A stretch of 52,569 nucleotides of DNA, from contig DASRFR010000043.1 of assembly GCA_035651455.1 (NCBI GenBank), positions 1 to 52,569 of the forward strand. Reading direction: 5' to 3'. This stretch comes from DASRFR01 sp035651455 (GTDB lineage: Bacteria; Acidobacteriota; Terriglobia; Terriglobales; Acidobacteriaceae). Positions 34,698-44,287 of the stretch are shown in pieces. The notes beneath the pieces are model-generated. The model was not told the origin of the DNA. It did no database searches and saw only the letters and a program-made list of their open reading frames with translations. The translations under genes and the position numbers were made by a program. Each line of letters opens with the position of its first letter. Within the stretch, counting starts at the first letter, position 1.

Positions 34698-35719
34698 ATG
34701 CGAGGGTGTCAGGCCATTCGTTTCGTACTTTTGCTAGTACTGGCCCAAGCGGCAAAATTGGGGCTTCTACAGGCGCCTCCTCGAAAAGTGAGCAAAAGGA
34801 AGGCAGCCGATCGGCACAGCTGAGTTTTGTTCTCGAGTTCTCCTCAGCTGAGGACGTGAAAGGGGAGTCACATCCCATTCTGAATAAAAGCGTCGACATA
34901 ATCGCCGGTCCAAAGGAACAATCGCCTACCACTGACGTTTTGGAGGAGCCGGCAAATGTGACGACGGATTCCTCACATCGAATCTATGTTACGGACCTGG
35001 GGACGGGGACGGTACACCTCTTTGACTTTGCCCGTTCGAAATACTCGCTTCTTCATGGGGGCGATCATCTTCGTTCACCACTCGGAATCGCGGCGGATCG
35101 TGAGGGTCATGTATATGTGAGCGATAACGGCCCTAAGGCCATCCTGGTCTACGATTCTACTGGTAAGTTCATCGACTACTTCAAGAAACCCAGGGGTCGG
35201 GAGTCTTACTTCGATGGTCCTCAAGGAATCGCCGTGGATGCAGCGACTGGTCGAGTATTTGTTTGCGATATACCGCGCCACATGGTTGTCGTCCTCGGAA
35301 AGAAAGGTGAGGTCATTGCCCGCTTTGGCAAGCGAGGTGGTGGGAAGGAGCCGGGGGAATTTAGGTAACCTACCCAGGTGGTCGTTGTCGGGGATGAGGT
35401 CGTGGTACTGGATTCGGGAAATTTTCGAATTCAAGTTCTCGACCTTCACGGCCATCCTCAAAAGGAGATCAGTGTGGCAGATGCGAGCAGCGGCGCGGGC
35501 ATTGCACTCGACAAGGATCGAAACATCTACCTGACTGATCCCCAGCTCAACCGTATGCGCGTCTTTAATTCCGACGGTAAGATGCTATATGAGTTCGGAG
35601 AAAGCGGAACCGGAACCGGACAGCTTTGGCAGAACTTTGTTGTACTCTGGTTATCCGTCATGAGTCGTGGGCTGGTTAAGGTGGCCGAACCTCCTGAGCA
35701 GGTGGTAAGACGTAACTAG
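34698..35719 (+). pseudogene. NHL-repeat secreted protein, broken by frameshift and nonsense
   Basis: Remains of an exported NHL-propeller gene. A signal-peptide-like start (MRGCQAIRFVLLLVLAQAA, ATG at 34698) is in one frame. The mature part (QLSFVLEFSSAEDVKGE onwards) is in another, so a frameshift lies near 34760-34820. NHL blades follow (NVTTDSSHRIYVTDLGTGTV, LGIAADREGHVYVSDN, GIAVDAATGRVFVCDI). At 35366-35368 an in-frame TAA interrupts GEFR-PTQV, where relatives have an aromatic residue (GEFxYPT). The same frame then resumes with VVLDSGNFRIQVLDLHGHP and more blades up to about 35640, after which the homology is lost. At least two lesions make a functional product unlikely. Confidence 0.75.
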
Positions 35720-36113
35720 GAGGAAGGATTGTACCTCCAACAGAGCGACATCCAGTGTGACTGCTTCGTGGATTTCATTGGACAGTTTGCACCGGCAAAC
35801 TTCCAACCCCTTGTCGCCGCCTAACATCGCTGGATAGAAGGCATACTGCGCGTTTCTGCAAAGTCCTAACTGAGGCACATTAGTTCATGGAGCAAAGATA
35901 ATCGACTATCGTTGTAACGGCTCTGCACAACTTGATTGCCAGTAGCACAAAGCACAAGAGTAAAAGCTATATCGTAAATACTGGTCGCGCTCGGCAAGGT
36001 CAAACCGATCACGCCATTGCATGCAACGCCCTACGAGCATTTAGGCCACTATTAGGCCGGGAAATCCAAGTAGCGTGAAGGAATTCGCTACAGGGCGCAC
36101 TGTTATCTTTTCG
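35720..36113. other. Gene-free stretch after the respiratory operon
   Basis: About 390 bases between the NHL pseudogene and the end of the minus-strand operon. No hairpin with a T run on the minus strand was found where the operon terminator would be expected. Confidence 0.4.
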
Positions 36114-37436
36114 TTACCGAGCGGATCCTTCGGCGACTTGCAAATCAAGACTTACGCGTTCACCGTTAATCAATACCGTGCCAGCGTCGATGAGCTGCTG
36201 ACCAGTGCAGTTGTACGCTTCGTAACAGCGCAGGGTTTCCAAAGGAAAGAAGAACTCTACTGCTTCCGAGCCTGATGCGGGCTGATTTTTTCCGGAGAGA
36301 TGGATAGTGGTGCTGTATCCGATGCCGTCGAATTTCGGATCTTGCGTCGGGTCGAATTTGAGATAACCGAGCACGGGACGAATCAGATGAGCGATGTGGT
36401 CGTCGAAGGCCATGGCTGCCAGCCGGTAGCGAGAACCCGCGGCCGCCTCATTGAGCGTGGTGTTGAGAGAGAGTTCCAGGAAAACGCCCTCACGAAACGC
36501 CACGAAATTGGGAGCCGCATAGGATACGAAATGGGCCTGTGGGTCCAGTTCTTTGAGCATGGTTTCGAGAGTTTGCTTATGTGCGCGTTGCAAAGACGCC
36601 AACGCTTCAGGAGAAGTATCTCGAGGTTGAGGACGCGGAACGTCATTGACCAGCTTGGGGGATTTTGGGAATGACGGAATGGCAATCGCCGCGGAGTTGC
36701 GGCCATCGGATGGTCCAGCGATTTGGGCTCCAACGGCGCCGGCGGGCTCGCCTTCTATCGGCGCGTCTGGAACCTGCGTCTTAAGGCCGGCCTGTGGACC
36801 TTCTCCTTCCAACCAGATGGTGACAGGCTGGGCGTTCACAAAAAATTCGCCTTCGAGGAGGGCGGCTTGCCGGCTAGTCGCATTGTTGGCATTGAGCAGT
36901 TTGAGTGCGGCGTTCTGTGGAAAGAACATCATCAGGTTCTCGGGTCGCTCCATGGACACGCCCATGACTTTGCCCAGGATGTGGTGAGAAATTTCGACCG
37001 CGTAACCCTGCACACTCGGGTTGGTCTGGAATCGGGGAACCGCTATCATCAAAATAGGCTCCACAACCGCAAGATACGTGCTGCGGGCGCGCTGGTCCTG
37101 ATTCACGTGATCTGCGCTGTAAGCCGCGTAATAATTGCCGGTGATCGCGAGCACCGTACGACCGTTGAACTGATCGAAACGGATGGAACGCTGGTCGGCG
37201 GATTTCTGCTGCTGCTCGTCAACATCAAGCTTTCGACTGAGATAAAACGGATACGGGAAGCCGGACTTATTGATCTCGGAGCCGATCTCCTTGAGTTGGT
37301 CCATGTACTTAAACTGGAGCGCCCGCAACGCAGGATCTTTGATTTCGACAGGGGCGACAACTTGAGCCGTAGAAATTGTGGGTGCGAACAAGACAAAAAA
37401 GAACAGCACGAAGATGCTCTGACTATTTCTGTGCAT
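36114..37436 (-). CDS. Exported protein of unknown function, last gene of the electron-transfer operon
   Basis: 440 residues with a signal peptide (SIFVLFFFVLFAPTISTAQ). The mature protein has no CXXCH, Cys is almost absent except in RCYEAYNCTG near the C-terminus, and there is no further membrane helix. The two halves each have a mixed alpha/beta character (residues about 80-200, FNGRTVLAITGNYYAAYSAD and IEPILMIAVPRF-like; 270-440 after a Pro-rich linker). I do not recognise a family. The ATG overlaps the end of the preceding cytochrome gene by 14 bases, so it is translated as part of the operon and is probably a periplasmic or outer-membrane accessory of the chain. This is inference from position. 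Confidence 0.7.
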   Translation of the reverse strand: MHRNSQSIFVLFFFVLFAPTISTAQVVAPVEIKDPALRALQFKYMDQLKEIGSEINKSGFPYPFYLSRKLDVDEQQQKSADQRSIRFDQFNGRTVLAITGNYYAAYSADHVNQDQRARSTYLAVVEPILMIAVPRFQTNPSVQGYAVEISHHILGKVMGVSMERPENLMMFFPQNAALKLLNANNATSRQAALLEGEFFVNAQPVTIWLEGEGPQAGLKTQVPDAPIEGEPAGAVGAQIAGPSDGRNSAAIAIPSFPKSPKLVNDVPRPQPRDTSPEALASLQRAHKQTLETMLKELDPQAHFVSYAAPNFVAFREGVFLELSLNTTLNEAAAGSRYRLAAMAFDDHIAHLIRPVLGYLKFDPTQDPKFDGIGYSTTIHLSGKNQPASGSEAVEFFFPLETLRCYEAYNCTGQQLIDAGTVLINGERVSLDLQVAEGSAR

Positions 37437-38166
37437 AAACCATTCCCGGAGCCTGGTAGGGGGGATCGGAGATGATGCGAATGTACGCGATCAGCGCCTG
37501 TATCTCCGTCTTGCTGAGACTATAGCCATAGGGGGGCATGAGGGGCGACTTGTTCAGCGCGGGACCACCATGGCCGATGATCGCTGCCAAATCGGCATCG
37601 CTCATCTTATTGAGCGTATCGCCTTCGGTAAAGGCGTGCGGCTTGACTTTGAGGTTGTCATAGTTCGAGACACGCTCCGGGGTGGATTCCGGATCGTGGC
37701 AACGAGAGCAGTACCTATCGTCGAGCAGCCGACCGAGGCGGCTTTGGTAGTCAAGGGCGATTTCTTCCGTCTTGAGTTCGATTTTCTTTTGCGTTTTGCT
37801 GACAGCGCTGGCCACGAGTTGGTAGCGGCCTGCCATTCCACCCAGAGTGACGCTGGTAGAGAGCTGACCACTGGAGTCGGTCACACCGCTTGCTGGATCA
37901 AAACTTACTCCTGCGGAAGCACCAAAGGAAACCTGAGCACCGGCAACGGCAGCGCCCTGGTCATCGTTTAACTGCACGACCCACGGCTGGGGAAGCATGG
38001 CCCCGGTGGCTCCAATCTGTTTGCCCCCGCTCGATTCGATGATGGTCGATCCGAAAGCGCTCGCGGAAGGCGCCGCCACCATTGTCTTGCGTGTGCATCC
38101 AGTTCCAGCCAAGCTCAGCGCGAGACAAAGAATATTGAGGGCCGGAGAAAATCGCTTCCGTATCAT
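37423..38166 (-). CDS. Lipoprotein monohaem cytochrome c with Ig-like domain
   Basis: About 247 residues from the ATG at 38166, which overlaps the upstream cytochrome stop as ATGA. A lipobox (LSLAGTGC) predicts lipidation. Residues about 40-130 form a bacterial Ig-like domain (VQLNDDQGAAVAGAQVSFGA, VTDSSGQLSTSVTLGGMAG). A class I cytochrome c domain follows with a single haem site CSRCH and a probable axial Met in KSPLMPPYGY, then the C-terminal helix ALIAYIRII. It would be anchored in the periplasmic face of a membrane and shuttle electrons from the octahaem protein encoded just upstream. The open frame extends to 38298 but that part lies inside the upstream gene. Confidence 0.88.
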   Translation of the reverse strand: MIRKRFSPALNILCLALSLAGTGCTRKTMVAAPSASAFGSTIIESSGGKQIGATGAMLPQPWVVQLNDDQGAAVAGAQVSFGASAGVSFDPASGVTDSSGQLSTSVTLGGMAGRYQLVASAVSKTQKKIELKTEEIALDYQSRLGRLLDDRYCSRCHDPESTPERVSNYDNLKVKPHAFTEGDTLNKMSDADLAAIIGHGGPALNKSPLMPPYGYSLSKTEIQALIAYIRIISDPPYQAPGMVYAQK

Positions 38167-40217
38167 TTCTTCGACTCCTTCTTGCCAGAGCCCTTTTGTG
38201 CCATGAGAAATGCCGTGAGGGACATTGCCTCCTCGTCGCTCATATTGCGATTGGGCTCGATATTCCCCGGGCGCAATGCCTGCGGATTTTTCAGCCACTG
38301 GTACACCCAGGCGGCGTTCAGACGGGAGCCGACCGCGGTTAAGGTCGGTCCAATGTACCCCTTGTCGGCTTTCACATCGACGATGTGGCAGGACTGGCAG
38401 GCGTACTTGGAGTAGAAAAGCTGTCTGCCCTGTTCCACCTGGGCGACGGAATAGCCGGCTTCCGGCATGGAGTCGCGATCGAACTCGGGGGTTTGATAGA
38501 CCGTCATAATGTAGTCAGCGAGAGTCGCGATGTCCTCGTTCGACAAATTGAATTTGGGCATTCTTCGAATCAACGCCGGGCGAAGTGTGGCCGGGTTGCG
38601 AAAGAAATCCTCGAGCCACTTGCGCTGCACCGAACTTCCCTCCCAAGTGAGGTCGGGCGCCATGTCGCCGCCCCGTCCGTTGATGGCATGGCAGCTGAAG
38701 CATGCAAGGTCGTTCATGATCTGCCCGGCTTTACCTGCGGGGCGGTAGTGCGAGCCAGGCGGAGCCGTAACGGCGAGAGACGGCGGCATGGCCTGGGCAA
38801 AGTCGTTTTGAGCCAGCAGCGCGGTGGTCAGTGCGTCGATCTGAGTTGGGGTGAAGGAATATTGGGGCATCTTCAAGCCCGGAGCAAACGCGCGCGGCTG
38901 GCGAATCTTGCCGGCAATGTAATCGGGCAAGGTGTGTTGCATTCCCTTAAGGAAGATCAGCTGCGAAGTTGATTTGCTGCCGATGCGCGTGAGTTCCGGA
39001 GCAAAATTTTCCGGCTTTCTGATGCCGGCGATCTCATGGCAGGAAGCGCATCCGTACTCCATCACTAGACTCTTGCCGTGAGTGATCTGTTCCGGTGTCG
39101 CAGCATCGAGGTGCACGTTAGCCAGAAAATCGGAATCCGCTTTCGCGAGTAGAAAGCTTTCCAGGCTTGCGACCTGGCGATCGGTAAAACGATAGTGCGG
39201 CATCTCCGTCTTGGGATCGTAGATGCGGGGATTGCGTAACCAGACGCGGAGCCATTCAGGTTTGGCCTTGTTACCGATGCGAGTCAGTTCTGGTCCTACG
39301 TTGCCGCCCACCAGGTTGGCGGCTGCATTTTGCACAGCGTGGCAGGATGCGCAGAACGATTCGCCGTACAGGGACGTGCCGGCCGCCGGATGGGCAATCT
39401 TCTGGCTGATCGGCGGGGCGTTGTCACCTTGCAACGGTGTGCTGTTGGCGATCAGGAAAGCTGAGATGTCCCGGACATCTTCGTCCTTCAGCTTGAAATT
39501 CGGCATGGTGGCCGAAGCGGCGTAGGCCTGAGGATCCTTCAGCCAAGCGAAAATCCACTCGCGGGTGGTCTTGTCGGCGATGTGGACCAGCGATGGCGCA
39601 TCCTGAGCTGAACGCATAGTTGCCCCCTCGGGCAACTTGATGGTGTGGCACTGCACGCATCCGTAGCGTGCCAGGAGCGCCCGACCCTCATTGAGTTGTG
39701 GCGTGCCTTCAACGCCGGCACGATGACACTGACCGCAACCTGACTCAATGTAGCGTGCCGAGAGAATGGGCTGTTCCCACGCGAGAGTGCTGCTATGCGC
39801 CTCAGTGACCGTGGTCGCGGCACCCTGCCCACGGTGGCACATGACGCATCCGAACTGTTCTGGAGGGTGGGGAATTACTGGATGCTTCCGATAAGGTTGA
39901 AGGCTGACATCGGTGAGGCTCGCCTCTTTTAGGCCGAGGTGACAAGAGCTGCAACGGTCCGTGACGCCGAGTTCCGGATGCCAGATCTGCTGAATTCCAC
40001 CTTGAAAGTGGCGTCGCAGTGTGACCGCATCCCCGCGCCCCTGAATCAAGCGCAAGTAGCCTTTTTGATAGTGCCGCCATTCGCTGAAGTGATGCTTGGC
40101 GGGTGCAACCGCGAGCAGCGCGAGCAACAGCGCGCTCACAACGCCAAAAGCGCGAAGGGGATCGCCAAATAATTTCTTCCAGAGTGAGATCGCTCTTGTT
40201 ACCAGGGATGTTTGCAC
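38163..40217 (-). CDS. Membrane-anchored octahaem c-type cytochrome
   Basis: 684 residues with eight CXXCH sites: CSSCH, CVMCH, CGQCH, CVQCH, CASCH, CASCH, CFSCH and CQSCH. An N-terminal helix (FGVVSALLLALLAVAP) anchors it with the haem part in the periplasm. Haems 1-3 lie close together in an N-terminal module; haems 4-8 are in five successive class I-like domains, most with a downstream Met (e.g. TMPNFKL, EMPHYRF, KMPQYSF, RMPKFNL). It would accept electrons from the Rieske/cytochrome b complex, replacing cytochrome c1. The GTG start at 40217 has GGAGGAG upstream and directly follows the stop of the cytochrome b subunit gene, so translation is coupled. Confidence 0.92.
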   Translation of the reverse strand: MQTSLVTRAISLWKKLFGDPLRAFGVVSALLLALLAVAPAKHHFSEWRHYQKGYLRLIQGRGDAVTLRRHFQGGIQQIWHPELGVTDRCSSCHLGLKEASLTDVSLQPYRKHPVIPHPPEQFGCVMCHRGQGAATTVTEAHSSTLAWEQPILSARYIESGCGQCHRAGVEGTPQLNEGRALLARYGCVQCHTIKLPEGATMRSAQDAPSLVHIADKTTREWIFAWLKDPQAYAASATMPNFKLKDEDVRDISAFLIANSTPLQGDNAPPISQKIAHPAAGTSLYGESFCASCHAVQNAAANLVGGNVGPELTRIGNKAKPEWLRVWLRNPRIYDPKTEMPHYRFTDRQVASLESFLLAKADSDFLANVHLDAATPEQITHGKSLVMEYGCASCHEIAGIRKPENFAPELTRIGSKSTSQLIFLKGMQHTLPDYIAGKIRQPRAFAPGLKMPQYSFTPTQIDALTTALLAQNDFAQAMPPSLAVTAPPGSHYRPAGKAGQIMNDLACFSCHAINGRGGDMAPDLTWEGSSVQRKWLEDFFRNPATLRPALIRRMPKFNLSNEDIATLADYIMTVYQTPEFDRDSMPEAGYSVAQVEQGRQLFYSKYACQSCHIVDVKADKGYIGPTLTAVGSRLNAAWVYQWLKNPQALRPGNIEPNRNMSDEEAMSLTAFLMAQKGSGKKESKK

Positions 40218-40919
40218 TCAGCTCCTCCAGGGCCAGACCCAGGACCATCCCGGGCCGCGGAAGAATGTGCCGACGCCGGTAAGAACCAGGAGCTCGAACA
40301 AGAACCAGGTCATGATCCAATAAGAAAGCGGCTTGGAAGCCAGATAACGGCGTAAAGCCGAAGCAGACCGCGACGAACTTTTTGCGGCTACGAGCATGAA
40401 AGCGGCGACAATCAAGGTTGGAACCAGAGCGACGTAGACGTGAAATAACAAGAGGAAAAGTACGAGCACGGACGTGACAATATAAAAGACACGCAGGCGA
40501 CGTTCGCGATTTTTCAGGAAAAAGCCTTCCGCTTCGATATTGATGTTGAAATACGGAATCACGATGAGAGCCATCACAACCAGGCCTGGCACGAGCACTC
40601 CTGCGACTACTGGCGGGAAGTAGTGCAGCATTTCTTGCAAACCCAGGAAATACCAGGGGGCTTTGGCGGGATTCGGAGTGTGCGACGGGTCGGCGATTCC
40701 TTCGAGCGGCGCATTGAATAAAAGCGCGATGGTGACCAAGCCAATGGCCATCACCTCAATGGCGACCGCCACGCGAAACAGGACTTCCGGGAAAGTCTGG
40801 AGGGTCGCTTCGTCCACGAGCTTCACATGGGCCGATGTCCGCCGGGTGATGAATGCTACGCGACGCGGCGCCTTGCGCGCGTTCGAGTCCATACCGGTGA
40901 CGAAGTCTTTTGTGCTCAT
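40218..40919 (-). CDS. Cytochrome b C-terminal subunit (b6f subunit IV-like)
   Basis: 233 residues with about four to five transmembrane helices (VAVAIEVMAIGLVTIALLF, VVAGVLVPGLVVMALIVIP, VLFLLLFHVYVALVPTLIV, WIMTWFLFELLVLTGVGTFF). The segment PNPAKAPWYFLGLQEMLHY corresponds to the conserved loop of b6f subunit IV and cytochrome b that carries the PEWY quinol-oxidation motif, here changed to APWYF. The extra C-terminal helices are longer than in plant subunit IV. It forms the Qo site with the b6-like subunit. The ATG overlaps the upstream stop as ATGA. This subunit split is seen in menaquinol bc complexes of Firmicutes and many deep lineages. Confidence 0.9.
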   Translation of the reverse strand: MSTKDFVTGMDSNARKAPRRVAFITRRTSAHVKLVDEATLQTFPEVLFRVAVAIEVMAIGLVTIALLFNAPLEGIADPSHTPNPAKAPWYFLGLQEMLHYFPPVVAGVLVPGLVVMALIVIPYFNINIEAEGFFLKNRERRLRVFYIVTSVLVLFLLLFHVYVALVPTLIVAAFMLVAAKSSSRSASALRRYLASKPLSYWIMTWFLFELLVLTGVGTFFRGPGWSWVWPWRS

Positions 40920-41695
40920 CGCGCCTCCTCAGCCAGCACGGGTTGCCGCACCGTGGCCGGTTCGCTCGGGTGCGCGTAGAGGCCGCCATCCTTGCGAATC
41001 CGCCAGAAGTGAATTGCGATGAAGAACATCGCGGCCAACGGCAGAATCATGCAGTGCAGCACATAGAAACGCAGAAGCGCATTGGCGTTTACGACATTGC
41101 CGCCCAGCAGCATGAAATGGATTTTGTCGCCAAATACGGGAACAGCGGAGGCGATATTCGATCCAACAGTGATGGCCCAGTATGCGAGCTGATCCCAGGG
41201 CAACAGGTAGCCCGTGTAGCTCAGCAGCAGCGTGATCAGCAGTAAAACGATGCCAATGACCCAGTTGAATTCGCGAGGTGGGCGATACGCTCCCCGGTAA
41301 AATACCTTGAACATGTGAGCGAATACGAGAAACACCATCGCGTGCGCCGACCAGCGATGCAGATTGCGCAGGAACAATCCCGAGGACACCACGAATTGCA
41401 GATCCTTGGTGTCGGCGTAGGCCTGCGGTACGGAGGGATGGTAGTACAACATCAACAAAATGCCGGTGACAACCAGGATCAGAAATGTACCCAGCGTCAA
41501 CGTTCCCAGGTACCAGGTAGCGCTGAAGCTCACCATGCGGCGGCGAACCTTTGTCGAGAACAGGTGCAGGAAAACGTTTTGCTGAATGGCGAGTGAACGC
41601 TTCAGGGTGCTCGAACCTATGCCGCTCCGGAAAATCGAGCGCCACACCCGGGTCTCCCGCAGTTCGTCAAAATATTGATCGACATTTTTCGGCAT
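40916..41695 (-). CDS. Cytochrome b N-terminal subunit (b6-like), dihaem
   Basis: 259 residues with four transmembrane helices. The two bis-His haem pairs are present: HRWSAH...FAH (14 residues between the outer His) and VLHCMILPLAAMFFIAIH (15-residue spacing as in b6/b6f types). SYTGYLLPWDQLAYWAITVG is the classical Qo-site segment. An N-terminal amphipathic extension of about 60 residues precedes helix A. It is the core quinol-oxidising subunit, working with the Rieske protein encoded just upstream and the subunit IV-like protein just downstream. Start ATG at 41695, three bases after the Rieske stop. Confidence 0.93.
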   Translation of the reverse strand: MPKNVDQYFDELRETRVWRSIFRSGIGSSTLKRSLAIQQNVFLHLFSTKVRRRMVSFSATWYLGTLTLGTFLILVVTGILLMLYYHPSVPQAYADTKDLQFVVSSGLFLRNLHRWSAHAMVFLVFAHMFKVFYRGAYRPPREFNWVIGIVLLLITLLLSYTGYLLPWDQLAYWAITVGSNIASAVPVFGDKIHFMLLGGNVVNANALLRFYVLHCMILPLAAMFFIAIHFWRIRKDGGLYAHPSEPATVRQPVLAEEAR

Positions 41696-41698
41696 TGT

Positions 41699-42208
41699 TC
41701 AGATCCTCAGGAAGTCCAGGGCGCGGATCGTGGTGCCGCGATCCACCATCAGATCGCCATCGTCGTTTAGCCAGGTGCGAAGCCACGGCAACGGTTTCGG
41801 AGCCGGGCCCTCAAGTTTTTCTCCGGGAGTCATCCTTTCTTGCAGGACGGCAAACTTGCTGCCATGACAAGGGCACGCGATGATGCCCAACTCCGCTTTC
41901 CAGGCGGTCAGACATCCCAGGTGCGTGCACACCGCGCCCAGCGCGAAGAAACCTTCCGTGGAGTGAATCAGATAAATTGCCGAGTTCACATCCAAAGTTA
42001 CCGAATTAACCGGGTAGATTTCAGGCTTACCGGCATTCACGAGCGGCGAAGGCTCGTACAGCACGTTGGGCGAGAGAAACTGGTAAGCAAAGACCGCGGT
42101 GCCAGCAGCGGCGATGCCCAGCGAACCAAGTCCCAGCTTCACAAAAAAGTTGCGCCGGTCGAACGCACCGCCCGCTTCCGATTGAATCTCATGTTTCTCG
42201 TCTGCCAT
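41699..42208 (-). CDS. Rieske [2Fe-2S] protein of the bc complex
   Basis: About 169 residues from the ATG at 42208; the open frame reaches 42373 but lies within the upstream gene. The N-terminus has a Tat-like twin-Arg (DRRNFFVKLGLGSLGIAAAG) serving as a membrane anchor. The cluster ligands are in CTHLGC and CPCHGSKF. The rest is a compact Rieske fold without insertions. It transfers electrons from quinol at the Qo site to the c-type cytochrome. The gene starts two bases after the stop of the GltD-like gene, so it is cotranslated with it. Confidence 0.94.
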   Translation of the reverse strand: MADEKHEIQSEAGGAFDRRNFFVKLGLGSLGIAAAGTAVFAYQFLSPNVLYEPSPLVNAGKPEIYPVNSVTLDVNSAIYLIHSTEGFFALGAVCTHLGCLTAWKAELGIIACPCHGSKFAVLQERMTPGEKLEGPAPKPLPWLRTWLNDDGDLMVDRGTTIRALDFLRI

Positions 42209-42210
42209 GG

Positions 42211-44196
42211 CTACGTTGTAACTCCTACTGCAGTCGACGCCTTGGGACGCACACCAGCATCGATAGCTTCCACGGAAATTAGACCGGTTGGTTCGGCCGA
42301 TACCAGCTTGTACGACTCCATGGTGATGGTGCCGACCGGGCACCGCATCGCGCATAGCCCGCAACGAATGCAACGCGTTTCGTCCTTCAGCATGGCGGAC
42401 CCGGTGACGATGCCAAGTTCGTCAGCCGCCACTTCGTTCAGCTCTAGGCCAAAGCACTCCTGCTCCGCACGAATGGCTTCGACTGTCTCAGGTGTGAACT
42501 CGATCCGGTCGAGTGAAACCAGCTCCAGGCAATCCTCTGGACAAACGTCGACGCAACCGCCGCACAGAATGCAGGACGTGCCGTCTTCCTCGCAGCCTTC
42601 GAAGATAGTGTTGACCCAGCAGTGCAGGCAGCGCTGCGCTTCTTCCATGGCCGACTGCGCGTTGTAGCCGATCTCGACTTCAGTAACACCCGTGCGGCGC
42701 TCGAGTGGCAACATGGGGATGGGCTGGCGGTGGATGTCGAGATAATTGAGCGGCATCGCGTGCCGCTTCAAAATTTCGACTTCAACCACGGGTTCGGGAT
42801 GATTTCGGCCGCGGAGGAAAGCGTCGATACCAACGGCCGCACGCTTGCCATCCGCGACACTGTCGATGATGAGGCGAGGACCGAATACGCAATCGCCGCC
42901 GGCGAAAATACCTAACGCAGAGGTCATCAGGGTCTGCGGATTCACCGCGATTAAGCCGCGCGGGGAGATCTCGACTCCGTCATCCGGCTTCAGGAAGTCG
43001 AGGCACGGCGCCTGTCCAATCGCCATGATGATCGTGTCACACTCGAGCACGCTCTCGCTGCCATCGTAGAATGCGGGATTGAAGCGCTTGCTGCCGTCGA
43101 ACACCCATTTTGTTTTAAGCGTCTCCAGGCCGACCACCCGCCCGTCTCTGCCGATGACGCGTTTCGGCCCGAGCCCCGGAAAAAGCGTGATGCCTTCGGC
43201 TTCCGCCTCTTCGATCTCTTCGAGGGCCGCTGGCATTTCGTTGCGGCGCTCCAGGCAAACGATATCAACTTCGCGCGCACCCAGGCGCAGTGCCGACAGC
43301 GAAATATCGACCATCTCACGTGTGGCCACCGCCGATACGTTTTCCGCAGAGGGTTCCACGTCTTCAACGCCAGCTGCGTGTTGTTTCACGACCTCGCGCG
43401 CCGCCGAGCGGGCAACATCCATGGCCACATTGCCGCCACCGATAACCACCACTTTCTTGCCGATGGTGAACTTGTAACCGAGGTTCACATTTAGCAGAAA
43501 ATCGATGCCCTTGTGAACGCCGTCGAGATCGACGCCCGGAATGCTCAGATCGCGACTGCGATGTGCACCCACCGCGACGAGAACTGCGGCGAACCCTTGA
43601 CGGCGGAGGTCGGAAACCATGAAATCCCGGCCCGCCGTGTGGTTGAGCTTAAGGGTGATGTCGCCAGTCTCGAGTATCTCGCGCACCTGGGCTTCGACCA
43701 CGCCCCGGGGCAGTCGATACTCTGGAATCCCGAGATATAACATGCCACCCGCCACGGGCGCGGCTTCGAAGATGGTCACCGCATAGCCCATGAGAGCGAG
43801 ATCATGGGCCGCCGACAGACCCACCGGACCACCTCCCACCACCGCGACTTTAAAGGGCAGCTTTGGTTGTTGGCGGCCCGCGTTGACGTCGACCGGACCC
43901 TTGGATTCGGGCCCGTAATTCTCGGTGAGGAAGCGCTTCAGTCCGCGGATGGAAATTGGTTTGTCAATCTCTCCGCGGCGGCAGGCCGTCTCGCAAGGGT
44001 GAGCGCAGACGCGACCGCAAATCGAGGCCAGGGGATTTGGGTCTCGCGCAAACCGATAGGCCTCTTCGAAACGCCCTTCCCCAATGAGTTCTACATACCG
44101 GCCAGCATGGGTGTGCGCGGGACAAGCCATCATGCACGGGAAGTTCGTGTTGAGCCAGTTGCCGTCGACCCGCTTATCTTTAAATCGCTTCCACAT
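42211..44196 (-). CDS. GltD-like FAD/NAD(P) oxidoreductase with fused ferredoxin domains
   Basis: 661 residues. The N-terminal Fer4_20-type Fe-S domain (CMMACPAHTHAGRYVELIGE, SICGRVCAHPCETACRRG) is followed by a FAD Rossmann (VAVVGGGPVGLSAAHDLALM) and an NAD(P) Rossmann (VVVIGGGNVAMDVARSA), as in glutamate synthase small subunit, NfnB and dihydropyrimidine dehydrogenase. A C-terminal dicluster ferredoxin follows: CILCGGCVDVCPEDC and CIRCGLCAMRCPVGT. No signal peptide, so it is cytoplasmic. No glutamate synthase large subunit is nearby. Linkage to Rieske/cytochrome b genes suggests it exchanges electrons between NAD(P)H or ferredoxin and the quinone pool or bc complex. The direction is unknown. 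Confidence 0.9.
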   Translation of the reverse strand: MWKRFKDKRVDGNWLNTNFPCMMACPAHTHAGRYVELIGEGRFEEAYRFARDPNPLASICGRVCAHPCETACRRGEIDKPISIRGLKRFLTENYGPESKGPVDVNAGRQQPKLPFKVAVVGGGPVGLSAAHDLALMGYAVTIFEAAPVAGGMLYLGIPEYRLPRGVVEAQVREILETGDITLKLNHTAGRDFMVSDLRRQGFAAVLVAVGAHRSRDLSIPGVDLDGVHKGIDFLLNVNLGYKFTIGKKVVVIGGGNVAMDVARSAAREVVKQHAAGVEDVEPSAENVSAVATREMVDISLSALRLGAREVDIVCLERRNEMPAALEEIEEAEAEGITLFPGLGPKRVIGRDGRVVGLETLKTKWVFDGSKRFNPAFYDGSESVLECDTIIMAIGQAPCLDFLKPDDGVEISPRGLIAVNPQTLMTSALGIFAGGDCVFGPRLIIDSVADGKRAAVGIDAFLRGRNHPEPVVEVEILKRHAMPLNYLDIHRQPIPMLPLERRTGVTEVEIGYNAQSAMEEAQRCLHCWVNTIFEGCEEDGTSCILCGGCVDVCPEDCLELVSLDRIEFTPETVEAIRAEQECFGLELNEVAADELGIVTGSAMLKDETRCIRCGLCAMRCPVGTITMESYKLVSAEPTGLISVEAIDAGVRPKASTAVGVTT

Positions 44197-44287
44197 GAGG
44201 TGCTATCCGGTCGCGCCTTGAATTGGTCAGAAAAGCTTGGAAAAATTGAGGTAACGGCAGGGGAGATCGATCTGCCGTTATCCTTTC

